Positions 51,295-60,740 are shown, counted from the stretch's first letter. The stretch: 64,000 nt of DNA from Symbiodinium natans (GCA_905221605.1 CAJNDS010000149.1:151235-215234); one strand, 5' to 3'. Numbers and translations: made by a program. The notes: generated from the sequence alone by a model not told the origin.

Positions 51295-54200
51295 GAGCCT
51301 GCCACGACTCCGTGGCAGCCTTGACCAGGCTCGACCTCAACGAGTCGGCGACTACTCCGGAGGCGTACAAGTTCGACTCATCCGTGTATTCACTTTCGCA
51401 CCCGCAAGCCACAATCCGGGTTTTTCTACGAAACGGTTCACCCGCCTTTCCCGGCTTTGCAACACACACGGTTTTGGTATGCAGTACCTTTGACGAAGGG
51501 TCTCTTTTCAGCCTAGCAGCTTCTTCCCCAAAGACTCTCTTTATTGCCCCCTTCTCTATCAGCGAGTTAAACTCGTCCACCATCGAAGCCTTCCAGCGAT
51601 CACTGAACCTTCGAATCTCTGCAGGGGAGACATTGTAGGCAGTCTCAAGAGGGGCCCCGTTGAGTGCTTCAAGCTTCCCTTCGACATCTTGGGTATACAG
51701 ATCAACCTTCAGCAGCTGCGTAAGTTGCTCCACCTCCTCAGGAACACCAAAAGGCGCGCTTGCCCCCGAGCCGAGTGGTCTGTGGAAAACGGCAACACTG
51801 TCTTCGACATCCTCCAGGCGCAGCAATATGGAAGGGTTCAGCTGCACCGCTGGCGCTCTATCGGGCGAAGGACTGGTGTGGCGTTGGAGGGCAAGGGTTG
51901 AGAGGGCACGGACTTCCGGCAAGGTGTGTGAGGAATCTGTGGTGTAAGGGCTTTCTTCTGTCTCCCCTTCCAACCCGAAAGTTTCCCTCCTGTACCGAGC
52001 CAAATCTCTCAACAGTAACCCTCCTACGATGGGATCCAGGCCATTTGTCCCCACCCTGTACCCCCTTAGGACATCTTGAAAAGCTCCTTCTGCGTAGTAC
52101 GCATCGTTTTCCCGCACTACCAGATCAGCTTCGTTACCCACATGAACCAGTTCGGCATACAATGCCGGGGAGATAGGGCCCATCTCTTGTCCCTCATCAT
52201 ACAGTCGCTGCGGGATAAGTTCGACAAGAGCTGGGGTCATACGAGGATCATGCCAGGGCCCAGACCCCACTGACGCACCACAACTGCTGTCTGCCTCTTC
52301 TGGTGCTTCGGGAATCTGTCCAGGGCGCGAGGCCGCAGAGGAGGAGGCCATTTTGGTGAGGAACGCGGGTCTGATTGTGCTTGAACCCATCGGCCTTGGT
52401 GCCAAACCCATCGGCCTTCCGGTCGATGTCAGGAGAGCCCTAGCATCTTGTTGGATCCATCCTGCCTCTAGAAGGTCTTCAAGGTAAAGTCGGTCAAGGT
52501 CGGCCAAGGTTTCAACCCCTAAATTCCCCAAAGCTTCTACCTTCTCCCCTTGCCCCAAGTGCATTAAAACCCTTATGAGCTCCTCATCTTCGACGTGACC
52601 CATGTGGCTTGGCAGTGAACCTTGAGTCTCTTGGGTGGAAGTGTCAAGTGAGGAGACCTGGCCTGACGCACTGGAGCTTCCGGGTGGCAGACTGCCTCCG
52701 GCTAGGGTGTCGCTCTCCCCATCTTGGGGTGCGTTACTGCTTGAGGAGGAGGACGATGCAAGGTTCTGGGGCCTAAGCATAGCAACCTGGGTCCTAGGGG
52801 GAACCCTAAACCCTAAGTCTTGCAGCTGCGGTGCAAGGGAGGTATCCCAACCCCGGGGCGTGTAACCAGCAAGCGTCCAACGCCTGGTGCGGACAACGGA
52901 ATGCCATTTGCGGGCATCAAACGTCACCAGCTTTTTTGAGACTTCAGTTACACGACCTGAGTGCTCTCTGCCAGTGGGGTCGCAGACCGTCAAGTCGGAG
53001 GTGGTACCCCCCCCTTTTACAGGGTTGCTTTCCGCAGTTCCCTCGGTCCAAAGGTGGACGTGGTCGAGGCACAAAAGGTGGTTATGTGTCCCCTGCTCAT
53101 TGTTTAGATCCCTATGTGGAGGGACCTCGTCTGACTGAATGACGACGAGAGACGTCCAAGTGGCAGGGTCGGCAGAATAGTCTGAGGTCTCCAGACTGGA
53201 GCGGGCAATCATTTCGTTCAGATACCTAGTCAGCCACGGGTGATCGCTGGTGCACAAGGTGATTCCCTTCTTAATGCTACCATAGGCGTAGGCTCCTAGG
53301 ATGCATCCTGCATGACCACCCCTCCCCTTCCCGATGGCTGTTCCAGGCTTCTTCCAGGACCCAAAAACATGGTCTAGGAGTTCACGTGCGATTTCAGGCC
53401 GGAAATCCTCTTCAGCAAGAAGGCTTCTCGCCTCCTCCTCCCCTCGAACTTCAAGCCGAACAGCTCGCGCCGCGGTTTTCCTGACAATCCTCCTCCTTGC
53501 AGGGGATGGCTTAGGCAGGGGAGCCGCGGAGGCCGGAACTCCTGGTGTCTTCCTTGTAACTCTGAAGGCAGGGGCGGCAAAGGTACTAGGAGCTGCTTCT
53601 GACTGTAGTGGGCCGTTCTTGTGGGGGAACCTGTCGGCCTCGGGCAAGTCTCGCTCCGGGTCGTAGCTCACGCTGGAGGCAGGCGGGCGGGACTCAATCC
53701 CATCAGCAACGACAGCAGGGAGGCGATCCCCGAGGTGTTGCTCGGCATCCACAAGGTCAGACCTTACGTTCTTAACCACTATTAGGTTACCATCTCCCTT
53801 TAGAACCACATGACCATCAACCACGACCTGTGACGGGCACATGTATCTCCCATCAGCCCACGGTTCCCACGGCTTCAGGTGTCCCGGCAATACCGGTCGC
53901 TTGTATGTCACTTGTTGGCCAAAGTAGGCAGGGAGACGCTTGCCGGTGGACATGCTCAGGTGTGTTGCAGTGGCGTAGCCCATGGCAAGAGGCCAGAACT
54001 TGCGATCCAGGCGGGCTGCCGTCAAAAGACATCTCGTCCTTTGTTTGGCCCATCCCACGATCCTCTCAGCGAGTCCGTTGGCCCTTTTATCGTGAGGTTC
54101 AGACATTCTCACGGAGATTCCATGATCGCTGCAGAAGTTCTTTACTCCATCACTGAGGAATTCTCTGCCTTGGTCTGTGTGTAGGGAGCGCACCGGAAAT

Positions 54201-57200
54201 CCCAGCTGATGTATCTCGCTAATGATGGAGTGAAGAGCGGGGATTATCGCAGTGGCCTTCTTGGAGGGGATTGACCTAGCAAAGCGAAGCACTGTCTGCG
54301 GCACTGGCTCTTGTAAGAAGGCTATGGTTTGCCTGAAGGCTTGGAGATCATACCGGTCGTCCTCCTCTAGCTCCTGGGCTTCAACCTCACAGCTGACTAG
54401 GTCTTCGGACTCATCTCCGGCGTGAACCCGCTCCCAGGCAGGGTCGTCGGAGGCCAAGTGTGAGGGTTCAGGGACGCTAGCTTGAGGGACCTTCTCGAGT
54501 GGATCGGGACTGCGAGTGGAAGGATGTGAACTGGGACCCTTCTCGAGTGGATCGGGATTGCTAGTGGAAGGATGTGGACTGTGATCCTTCTCATCAGGCC
54601 GAGGAAGTGGGACCTTCGGAACCCCAAGGTCCTTGCCTCCCTCTTTTCTCATCTCCTCCAGAAGATCCTTGTCGAAAAGATCTCGAAGACTCGCTTCGAC
54701 ATTCCCCCAGCCGCTCTTGTCCAGCAACTCTGTAGGAACCCGAAAGTGTCTGGCCTTCCCGGCCACACTCTCCTCAGACAGGCCCTTTTCTGGCAGAGGA
54801 CCGAGCAAGTCACAGGACAGGGAAAACGAGGCCGGGTAGGGTACCCGGCGGTGTTGGAGACCTACGGCACTTCCGTACACGCAAGCCCGGCAGTCACGCC
54901 GGTAAGGCAAGTGCCCCTGTCGGATGTGGTTCCACCAGCCCATTTCTTTAGGGTCCAAGGGCTCCTGCATGGAGATGCCATCTCGTTGCAGGCCCTCTTC
55001 AATTTCTCGATCCAGGGCTTCAATGGCAGCTGCACACGGGTTCTCAGGCGACGGTTGCATGGCTTTCACCATGTTCTGCAGGAGATTGCTCCAGGTGGCG
55101 GACGCGCACATCTCCTCGGTTCTGCAGTTGGTGCTCAACCACACCTCCTCGTTCCCTCGACCCTTAACCACAGGTGGCAGTCCGGCCCACGTCTCAAAAC
55201 CCTTCCACAATGGACTTTCAGGAATCTGGCTTGACCGGAAGGCAGCGGTCAAAGGGATGGTGTACTTTCGCATAGCGGTGCTCAAGGTCCACAGCCAAGT
55301 CACGAGTGCAACAACGTGGGATTGGGACCCCGGAGTGGCTTGAATGCCTGCAAGGTGGCCTTGGAGCGCAGCCCACACGAGGGCAGTGTGCACCGGGGAC
55401 CCTGACTGCAGTGACCATTGCTTGGGTTTCTCCAGGTCTACGGTGACCACCTGGAACCCCCGGCTGAGTAGGGTTTGGTCCTCATCGTGTAGACTATGCT
55501 TGCCATGCACAAACCTCAAGACCCAGTCAGCGGAACCCAGGAGGCTTCTTCGAGTACGCCTCGGCAGGGGCAAACCCTTTAGGACCTTCCAGGCTTCCTT
55601 TTCGGTAGTGGGAGTCTGGGTCCCAAGGTGAACCCGATCCTCAGGAGAGTAAAAGGGCACACTGGCGGCTGCTTGGAGCAGGTCGAGGCGGCTCCCGGTT
55701 GCACGGGCCTGGGCTACAACCTGTGCAAAGGGCTTAGGGGTGCTTAAGGAGGTTAGGGTAGCTTGGAGGTCTTCAACCTGGTCTTCAAGCTCCTGGAGCC
55801 GCTTCATCTCCAGCTCTTCAATCAGGCGTAGTGCCTCAGTTTCGGCTAGAACCGGGCATCCATTCCGGATTCGGACTTGGAGTGTCACCACGATCTTCCC
55901 CCTTTTCCAAGAGATGCTACACCCCAATTGCTCCACGAGAGCCCCGGCGGGGACTATGGCTTGAGAGTGACTCTTCTCCTCGGTCAGGAGCGTTCCGGCT
56001 GCGGTCTGTGGCATTATTTTAGAAGCACCCCCGGCTAGTCCAACCTCTATGTATGTAACCCCTCTTTCAGCGTCCTCTGGCTGTAGAGCACGAACAGGAT
56101 GGGTGGCCCCGCTGTCGATCAGAGCCATTTGCTCCGGATGGTTCGGCTCAGGTGACGAGGGATTCCATCCAGGACCCCCCAGACTAGCAGCATGAACACC
56201 ACCTGACACTGCTTGCACTGAAGGTTTGGCATCCGGGACCGCCTTTCGAAGGGCATCCAGCTGCGACTGTAGGGCAGCAACGGTGACCGGGGTGCCTGGA
56301 ACGACAGTCTGCGCAGAGCTGGAAGTCCCGGTAGGTTTGGCTGCAGCTGGTGGCGGAGAAGGCGGGGATTCGGACACCCCATTCACGTGGAGGGCTTGCA
56401 GAACCTTAGCCGCATCATCCAGTAGGGCATTCACCTTGTTGTGCGGGGAATGGGTGGCTTCGGTTCCGACAGGAGGCTTAGCCTTAGGGTTTGGTTTAGG
56501 CTTAGGGCTCGGAGTTCCAGGCGCGGCAACCTTTGGGCAAGCGGACTTCATGTGTCCAGTCCCCCCACAGGCCATGCATCTTCCCTTGCGGAGGTGGGAA
56601 GGGATGTCGGTCCAGGTATGCGCATGTGAGCATGTATCCCCCTTGTTACATCCTGTCCCCTGCACAAAGAACTTACATGCCCCTTGAGGAATTGGGACCG
56701 ATGCCCCTTCACCCTTGCCATTGCCCTTCGGACTTGCTCCTCCCTTTCCATTCCCCTTGCCCTTGTTCTGTTCAGGTGGATCTGGGCCAATCACCGCCTG
56801 GGCAGACGGTGTCGATCCTTGCTTGAGCTTGGTCCGAGAAAGTGTTTCAAGCTCGGCGGTCAGGGCAGCATGGTACGACATAACTACGCTTAAGGTGGGC
56901 GCAGCTTCGATTTTCAAGGTAGCCCTCACCAGGTTTATCCGGAACAGGACTTCAGGGCTTGCTTCCAAGACCGGCTTAACGATCACCCCTAGGGCCTTTG
57001 CTAAGATGAGAGGATCGGGCACCCCCCCACCTAAGGCTTCAACGCTAGTCAACCAGCGTTTCCACCTGCGAAGGCTCTCTAGAGCAGTTTGGGGATTGGT
57101 TCCAGGCGAAGGCTGCTGGAGTTTCTGCAAGGCCATCTCTCGCTCCTGGACTCCACCGGGAGCATACAGAACATGAAGACGGCACAAGATTGCCAACGGG

Positions 57201-58018
57201 GATCGAATCCGGCTAGCAATCAGCTCCTCTCGGACTGACTTGGGGCAGGCACCTAGGAACAATGCTTCGAGCCGCTTGGACACTCGACTCCACCGGGCAC
57301 ATGTAAGGTGTTGGCTGGGCGAGGGTACCAAAAGCAGACGAGCAATGGGGTCGGCTCCCATGTAACTGGCATACCAGCTGCTGGCCTCTGCTTGCAGGTG
57401 GCCCCACAGATCTGCTGAGGTGGGCGACATGTCTTCAATGCAAGGGGAGATAGAGTGAAGCCAGTCCGTAAAGACCAAGGAGGAGTCAGCTCCGGGCTCC
57501 GCAAGCTTGGGGAACTCGCTCCAGCTGTACTTCACTTGCTCTACCGAGGATTCCCCTCCAGCAGCTGTCTGCCCCCCGAGTAGGGCCTGCAGCCCTGCGA
57601 GGATGGCATCGGCAGTTGGTCCCGGACTTGGGCCCTCAGAAGGTTGACCTGGGGTTGGAGATGAGTTCCTGGCCCAGGGATTCAAGTAACCCGTCCAGAA
57701 GGGTGGTGTATGGCCTTGATTGGAGGTCTGTACCTGATCTGCAACCTGCGGCAAACATGGGATCTGTGGCACCTGTCCTGAAGCCTGAGGCAAGGATGAA
57801 GGCAAACCCTGGACAGGTGGCACCTGCGCCTGCTGCAAACCTGGGACCTGTGGCACATGATGCGAACCTGGGACCTGCGGCACCTGTTGCAAACCTGGGA
57901 CCTGCGGCACCTGATGCGAGCCTGGGACCTGAGGCACCTGCTGCAAACCTGGGACCTGCGGCACCTGTTGCAAACCTGGGACCTGAGGCACCTGCTGCGA
58001 ACCTGGGACCTGCGGCAC
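51176..58018 (-). CDS. Gag-protease-integrase-dioxygenase-like-RT polyprotein of element C
   Basis: 2,280 residues; the initial Met falls inside the repeats and is not a real start. Order: Gln/Pro repeats; Gag body; CCCH finger (CKFFVQGTGC...CSHAH, about residue 447); CCHC knuckle (CMACGGTGHMKSAC); protease LIDSGATH (about 633); integrase zinc site (HIRQGHLPYRRDCRAC); integrase core with CDLLGP, HTDQGREF (about 1281) and GLAERI (about 1316), so the D,D,E set is complete; dioxygenase-like domain about 1530-1735; long linker; start of RT with RTRIVACG and ATDIHTAFLRAP. RT then continues in another frame; one extra base near 51,255-51,270, in a T6 or C4 run, explains this. That the copy is young makes a very recent mutation or a sequence error equally possible. 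Confidence 0.88.
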   Translation of the reverse strand: MPQVPGSQQVPQVPGLQQVPQVPGLQQVPQVPGSHQVPQVPGLQQVPQVPGSHHVPQVPGLQQAQVPPVQGLPSSLPQASGQVPQIPCLPQVADQVQTSNQGHTPPFWTGYLNPWARNSSPTPGQPSEGPSPGPTADAILAGLQALLGGQTAAGGESSVEQVKYSWSEFPKLAEPGADSSLVFTDWLHSISPCIEDMSPTSADLWGHLQAEASSWYASYMGADPIARLLLVPSPSQHLTCARWSRVSKRLEALFLGACPKSVREELIASRIRSPLAILCRLHVLYAPGGVQEREMALQKLQQPSPGTNPQTALESLRRWKRWLTSVEALGGGVPDPLILAKALGVIVKPVLEASPEVLFRINLVRATLKIEAAPTLSVVMSYHAALTAELETLSRTKLKQGSTPSAQAVIGPDPPEQNKGKGNGKGGASPKGNGKGEGASVPIPQGACKFFVQGTGCNKGDTCSHAHTWTDIPSHLRKGRCMACGGTGHMKSACPKVAAPGTPSPKPKPNPKAKPPVGTEATHSPHNKVNALLDDAAKVLQALHVNGVSESPPSPPPAAAKPTGTSSSAQTVVPGTPVTVAALQSQLDALRKAVPDAKPSVQAVSGGVHAASLGGPGWNPSSPEPNHPEQMALIDSGATHPVRALQPEDAERGVTYIEVGLAGGASKIMPQTAAGTLLTEEKSHSQAIVPAGALVEQLGCSISWKRGKIVVTLQVRIRNGCPVLAETEALRLIEELEMKRLQELEDQVEDLQATLTSLSTPKPFAQVVAQARATGSRLDLLQAAASVPFYSPEDRVHLGTQTPTTEKEAWKVLKGLPLPRRTRRSLLGSADWVLRFVHGKHSLHDEDQTLLSRGFQVVTVDLEKPKQWSLQSGSPVHTALVWAALQGHLAGIQATPGSQSHVVALVTWLWTLSTAMRKYTIPLTAAFRSSQIPESPLWKGFETWAGLPPVVKGRGNEEVWLSTNCRTEEMCASATWSNLLQNMVKAMQPSPENPCAAAIEALDREIEEGLQRDGISMQEPLDPKEMGWWNHIRQGHLPYRRDCRACVYGSAVGLQHRRVPYPASFSLSCDLLGPLPEKGLSEESVAGKARHFRVPTELLDKSGWGNVEASLRDLFDKDLLEEMRKEGGKDLGVPKVPLPRPDEKDHSPHPSTSNPDPLEKGPSSHPSTRSPDPLEKVPQASVPEPSHLASDDPAWERVHAGDESEDLVSCEVEAQELEEDDRYDLQAFRQTIAFLQEPVPQTVLRFARSIPSKKATAIIPALHSIISEIHQLGFPVRSLHTDQGREFLSDGVKNFCSDHGISVRMSEPHDKRANGLAERIVGWAKQRTRCLLTAARLDRKFWPLAMGYATATHLSMSTGKRLPAYFGQQVTYKRPVLPGHLKPWEPWADGRYMCPSQVVVDGHVVLKGDGNLIVVKNVRSDLVDAEQHLGDRLPAVVADGIESRPPASSVSYDPERDLPEADRFPHKNGPLQSEAAPSTFAAPAFRVTRKTPGVPASAAPLPKPSPARRRIVRKTAARAVRLEVRGEEEARSLLAEEDFRPEIARELLDHVFGSWKKPGTAIGKGRGGHAGCILGAYAYGSIKKGITLCTSDHPWLTRYLNEMIARSSLETSDYSADPATWTSLVVIQSDEVPPHRDLNNEQGTHNHLLCLDHVHLWTEGTAESNPVKGGGTTSDLTVCDPTGREHSGRVTEVSKKLVTFDARKWHSVVRTRRWTLAGYTPRGWDTSLAPQLQDLGFRVPPRTQVAMLRPQNLASSSSSSSNAPQDGESDTLAGGSLPPGSSSASGQVSSLDTSTQETQGSLPSHMGHVEDEELIRVLMHLGQGEKVEALGNLGVETLADLDRLYLEDLLEAGWIQQDARALLTSTGRPMGLAPRPMGSSTIRPAFLTKMASSSAASRPGQIPEAPEEADSSCGASVGSGPWHDPRMTPALVELIPQRLYDEGQEMGPISPALYAELVHVGNEADLVVRENDAYYAEGAFQDVLRGYRVGTNGLDPIVGGLLLRDLARYRRETFGLEGETEESPYTTDSSHTLPEVRALSTLALQRHTSPSPDRAPAVQLNPSILLRLEDVEDSVAVFHRPLGSGASAPFGVPEEVEQLTQLLKVDLYTQDVEGKLEALNGAPLETAYNVSPAEIRRFSDRWKASMVDEFNSLIEKGAIKRVFGEEAARLKRDPSSKVLHTKTVCVAKPGKAGEPFRRKTRIVACGCESEYTDESNLYASGVVADSLRSSLVKAATESWQAHATDIHTAFLRAPWPGSSPKTVHPSASAGLGRLRHRTRA
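52820..53420 (-). other. Fe(II)/2-oxoglutarate dioxygenase-like domain between integrase and RT (element C)
   Basis: VPPHRDLNNE supplies His-x-Asp (His about residue 1634) and ARKWHSVVRTRRW supplies the distal His (about 1707) and a following Arg, with GYTPR after it, matching the superfamily's metal- and 2-oxoglutarate-binding pattern. GAYAYGSIKKGIT and LTRYLNEMI upstream align with element B. The substrate is unknown; DNA base hydroxylation (TET/JBP-like) is one possibility. Confidence 0.55.
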
Positions 58019-59211
58019 CTGTTTGGGACCTGCGGCGCCTGATGCGAGCCTGGGGCCTGCTGCGCCTGATGCAAACCTGGGACCTGCGGCGCCTGATGCG
58101 AGCCTGGGGCCTGCTGCACCTGATGCAAACCTGGGACCTGCGGCACCTGATGCGAGCCTGGGGCCTGCTGCACCTGATGCGGGCCTGGGACCTGAGGCAC
58201 CTGCTGCAAACCTGGGACCTGCGGCACCTGTTGCGAGCCTGGGGCCTGCTGCACCTGATGCGAGCCTGGGACCTGAGGCACCTGCTGCAAACCTGGAACC
58301 TGACCTGAAACCTGGGCACGACGAGGGGAACGCGAGACACGAGGGTTGTTAGGGTTAGACCACCCGAACCAATCCAACACCTTACTAGCCGTACCACTCC
58401 AGTCCCCCGGCCCCCTAGTCTCCCTACCTGCCAGTCTACTCCTTAGGGCTTCGTTCTCCCTCGCTAGGTACTGCAGCTGTCCTTGGTGCTCACGCCTCAG
58501 TGCCTCAAGCTGGCGATGCACCTCAGCCTGAATGGCTCCAGAGCTGGCTGATGCCTCAGATCTCGGCGGTGGCGGGGGAGTCCAGTCCTGCGGCGTCCGG
58601 CTCCGGTACAACAGCGGCGCTGCGGCCTCCATTGCTTCCAACTGCTCCATCATCGGCTCAGTAAACAGTGGTCCTGTCGGGCGGTCTGCGCCTCCATCAC
58701 CACTTCCTGGAGTTCCTTCTGCCAGCAGAGGCAAGGCCTCTTCTCCCATGCTCGCAGTGCCCACGCTGTAGTAGGCTTCGGGCCCAGAAGAACCTGAAGA
58801 CACAGGCTCCTGTCTGACACCTGTAAACGTCTGCACCGTCTCCCAGAGGAAACCGGTTACGCCACGGCTAGAAACTCTCCCAGTCGTAGTTGTAACAGCG
58901 TTTCCACCAGTCTCGCGTGCTGTGTCCGGTTGCTCGGCTCGCAACACGTTGTCCGATCCCAGCGTCCGGTCCGGTTGTTCGTTGGCTTGTGAGTCCATGG
59001 CCCCATGCTCTGCACCACCTTCGCTCGTGGCACCATAGGCCTCCAACTCACCATGCTCTGTATCTCCATGGCCAGTTTCACTGGTCTGTAAGATGCTCCC
59101 GTAGCCATCCCTGGTGTCGGGCTCCGACGATCTTGGCCGGTGGCCTTGGCCATTCAGCAGTGGTCTCGCCGAAGTTGTCGGGTCTTGCGGCTCGGCCGTT
59201 TGGGCCATCAT
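57682..59211 (-). CDS. N-terminal Gag of element C, frame broken in repeats
   Basis: ATG four bases after the 5' LTR. About 300 residues of acidic, Gly/Ser/Thr-rich sequence with a helical patch (EVHRQLEALRREHQGQLQYL) precede a QVPG-type repeat tract. Past about 58,030 this frame turns into Arg/Cys-rich nonsense, because one repeat unit lacks seven bases; the true continuation is the frame of the ORF at 58,018-51,176. Confidence 0.75.
   Translation of the reverse strand: MMAQTAEPQDPTTSARPLLNGQGHRPRSSEPDTRDGYGSILQTSETGHGDTEHGELEAYGATSEGGAEHGAMDSQANEQPDRTLGSDNVLRAEQPDTARETGGNAVTTTTGRVSSRGVTGFLWETVQTFTGVRQEPVSSGSSGPEAYYSVGTASMGEEALPLLAEGTPGSGDGGADRPTGPLFTEPMMEQLEAMEAAAPLLYRSRTPQDWTPPPPPRSEASASSGAIQAEVHRQLEALRREHQGQLQYLARENEALRSRLAGRETRGPGDWSGTASKVLDWFGWSNPNNPRVSRSPRRAQVSGQVPGLQQVPQVPGSHQVQQAPGSQQVPQVPGLQQVPQVPGPHQVQQAPGSHQVPQVPGLHQVQQAPGSHQAPQVPGLHQAQQAPGSHQAPQVPNRCRRSQVRSRCLRSQVCNRCRRSQVCSRCLRSQARIRCRRSQVCNRCRRSQVRIMCHRSQVCSRRRCHLSRVCLHPCLRLQDRCHRSHVCRRLQIRYRPPIKAIHHPSGRVT
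57720..58320 (-). repeat. 27-bp tandem repeats encoding a 9-residue Gln/Pro unit
   Basis: About 22 units reading QVPQVPGLQ with variants (QQAPGSH, QVPGSHQ). One unit near 58,021-58,037 is seven bases short. This is an extended Gln/Pro-rich region inside Gag. Confidence 0.9.
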
Positions 59212-59215
59212 AACC

Positions 59216-59578
59216 TGTAGAAATTAAACGGGTTGAGGTAGTCGAAGAGACCAATCACCCAGAGCAAAGAAACCGTGGCCTGCCTCCAAAGTGTTCACCT
59301 CCTTGTGCACGAAGTCCCAACCAGACTCTGCCAACCAAGGGGGTCCATCAACCAGGAGCGCTCTCCCTATTTTTCACTCTTCGGGCGAAAGCAAAACGTG
59401 TAAAGGCAAGGTTTGTTATGCCTAGCTTAAACACATGCTTCAGCACGCCAAGAGATCATGACTTAACATGATGCGGAGAAATGACCCTTCGTGGACATGT
59501 CGTTGCCACTGCTGAGCCGACACATCCTCGAGGTCGGAAGTCGTTGACCTGCCAGAAATGGGGTGGGGACTTTCAACA
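59216..59578 (-). repeat. 5' LTR of element C
   Basis: Paired with 48,714-49,076. The Gag ATG (59,211) lies four bases inside its boundary, leaving no separate primer-binding leader; the bases GGTTATGATGG would have to serve as both primer site and start region. Confidence 0.95.
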
Positions 59579-59583
59579 GGACC

Positions 59584-60010
59584 CTTTAAGAGCTATGCGA
59601 CCATGAGGCCAGGAGCCAGGCAACCAAGAAGCCAGGGGCAGGAGCCATGCATGGGTCCAGAATGGTTACGGGGGTGTCAGGGTGGTGGGGGCAGGGATGG
59701 GCGGAGGGGGGGGGGGTCAAAGGTCAAGAGTGGCGCTTCAAGTCCAGCTGCAGCTTCCTCAGCTTAGGCATGGGGCGCAAGGGCCATGGCTCGGGCGGCC
59801 ATAGCGGGGGGGCGCCATGGGTCGGAGTGGCTCCTGCCAAGGGGGAGGGGGGCAAGAGTCCAGCTTCCTCAGCTTAGGCATGCGGCCTTCAAGTCCAGCT
59901 TCCTCAGCTTAGCCATGGGGCGCAAGGGCCATGGCTCAGGCGGCCAAAGAGGGGGGGCCCAAGGGCCATAGCTCTTATCCGTAACAAAGCCAAACATCCG
60001 CATCCAAGAC
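59584..60010. repeat. GC-rich stretch with a recurring 25-base word
   Basis: CAGCTTCCTCAGCTTAGGCA or a one-base variant occurs near 59,749, 59,860 and 59,896, with GGGCGCAAGGGCCATGGCTC near two of them. The same words occur inverted near 63,620-63,700. No gene. Confidence 0.65.
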
Positions 60011-60014
60011 TCTA

Positions 60015-60229
60015 CCCAAAACCCATCCCAATCCCACTCAAACCCACGCAAGGCCTGTTTTTGCTTTTCCCCATAGCAGGGCTGTAATTTCCCAGGTCTG
60101 CTTGCTCTGCGAAAATGTTCTATGGCCCGGAATCTGCCCTAAACAGCTTTATTGGGGAAAAGCAAAAACAGGCATGAAGCAAAAACAGGCCTTTGCGTGG
60201 GTTTGAGTGGGTTTGGGATGGGTTTTGGG
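60015..60229. repeat. Long inverted repeat with arms of about 60-75 bases
   Basis: The left arm 60,015-60,073 and right arm 60,153-60,229 are inverted copies (CCAAAACCCATCCCA facing TGGGATGGGTTTTGG; GCCTGTTTTTGCTTTTCCCC facing its complement). The right arm has a 17-base internal duplication. The loop is about 79 bases. Possibly a MITE-like or fold-back element. Confidence 0.8.
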
Positions 60230-60334
60230 TGTAACTTGAACAGCCCTCCTCCTCCCAGACAGTGTATGCCCAAACCCGCGCTGCTGCCACTGCGCCCCCC
60301 TCATCAAGCTTCAGTGAGCCCGACCCGACCCCAA

Positions 60335-60525
60335 CCCCCCCCCCCCCCCGTTCCACCGCTGCTTCCCGTCCCCCCAACTCTTTACCCCCCCCCCCGGCCC
60401 GCGGCTCATGTTTTTGACCAAACCAGCACAGAGTTGAGCGAACACGGCCGATGTTTCGTGTTAAGTCTGGCAAATCCTCGGCCCCAGGTTGCAAAAAGGG
60501 GTCGGCGGCATCCAAATACATACAC

Positions 60526-60561
<36 letters not shown>

Positions 60562-60579
60562 GCTTCCCCCCCCCCCCCC
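60335..60579. repeat. Poly-C tracts and (TA)n with a conserved junction
   Basis: C15 at 60,335-60,349; a CATATATA run at 60,524-60,561 followed by TGCTT and C14 (60,566-60,579). Read on the minus strand this is G tract, AAGCA, TATATAT, echoing 8.91 kb. Confidence 0.75.
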
Positions 60580-60740
60580 GTAGCGCCTAGGTTTTACTTA
60601 AAAAAGAGTGTGTTTTTCGTAGGATTTACTAAAAAACGTGTTTTTTGAATCGCATGAACGGAATGGAGGATACTGCCCAACACATAGGCGACAGACGCAG
60701 CAAGCAGTGCAACACAGCGTGCGACGGAATCATGTTACAC

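Larger units (their letters stand above)
48714..59578 (-). mobile_element. Full-length Ty1/copia-type retrotransposon C
   Basis: A pair of 363-bp LTRs bounds 10.1 kb of internal sequence. Both LTRs begin TG and end CA, and the insertion is flanked by the 5-bp target duplication GGACC (48,709-48,713 and 59,579-59,583). The LTRs differ at one position (48,944 versus 59,446), so insertion was recent. Internal order on the minus strand: Gag with 9-residue repeats, two zinc fingers, protease, integrase, dioxygenase-like domain, RT, RNase H, ORF3. Frame changes occur in the Gag repeats, in RT and at ORF3. At 10.9 kb it is long for copia. Confidence 0.95.
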
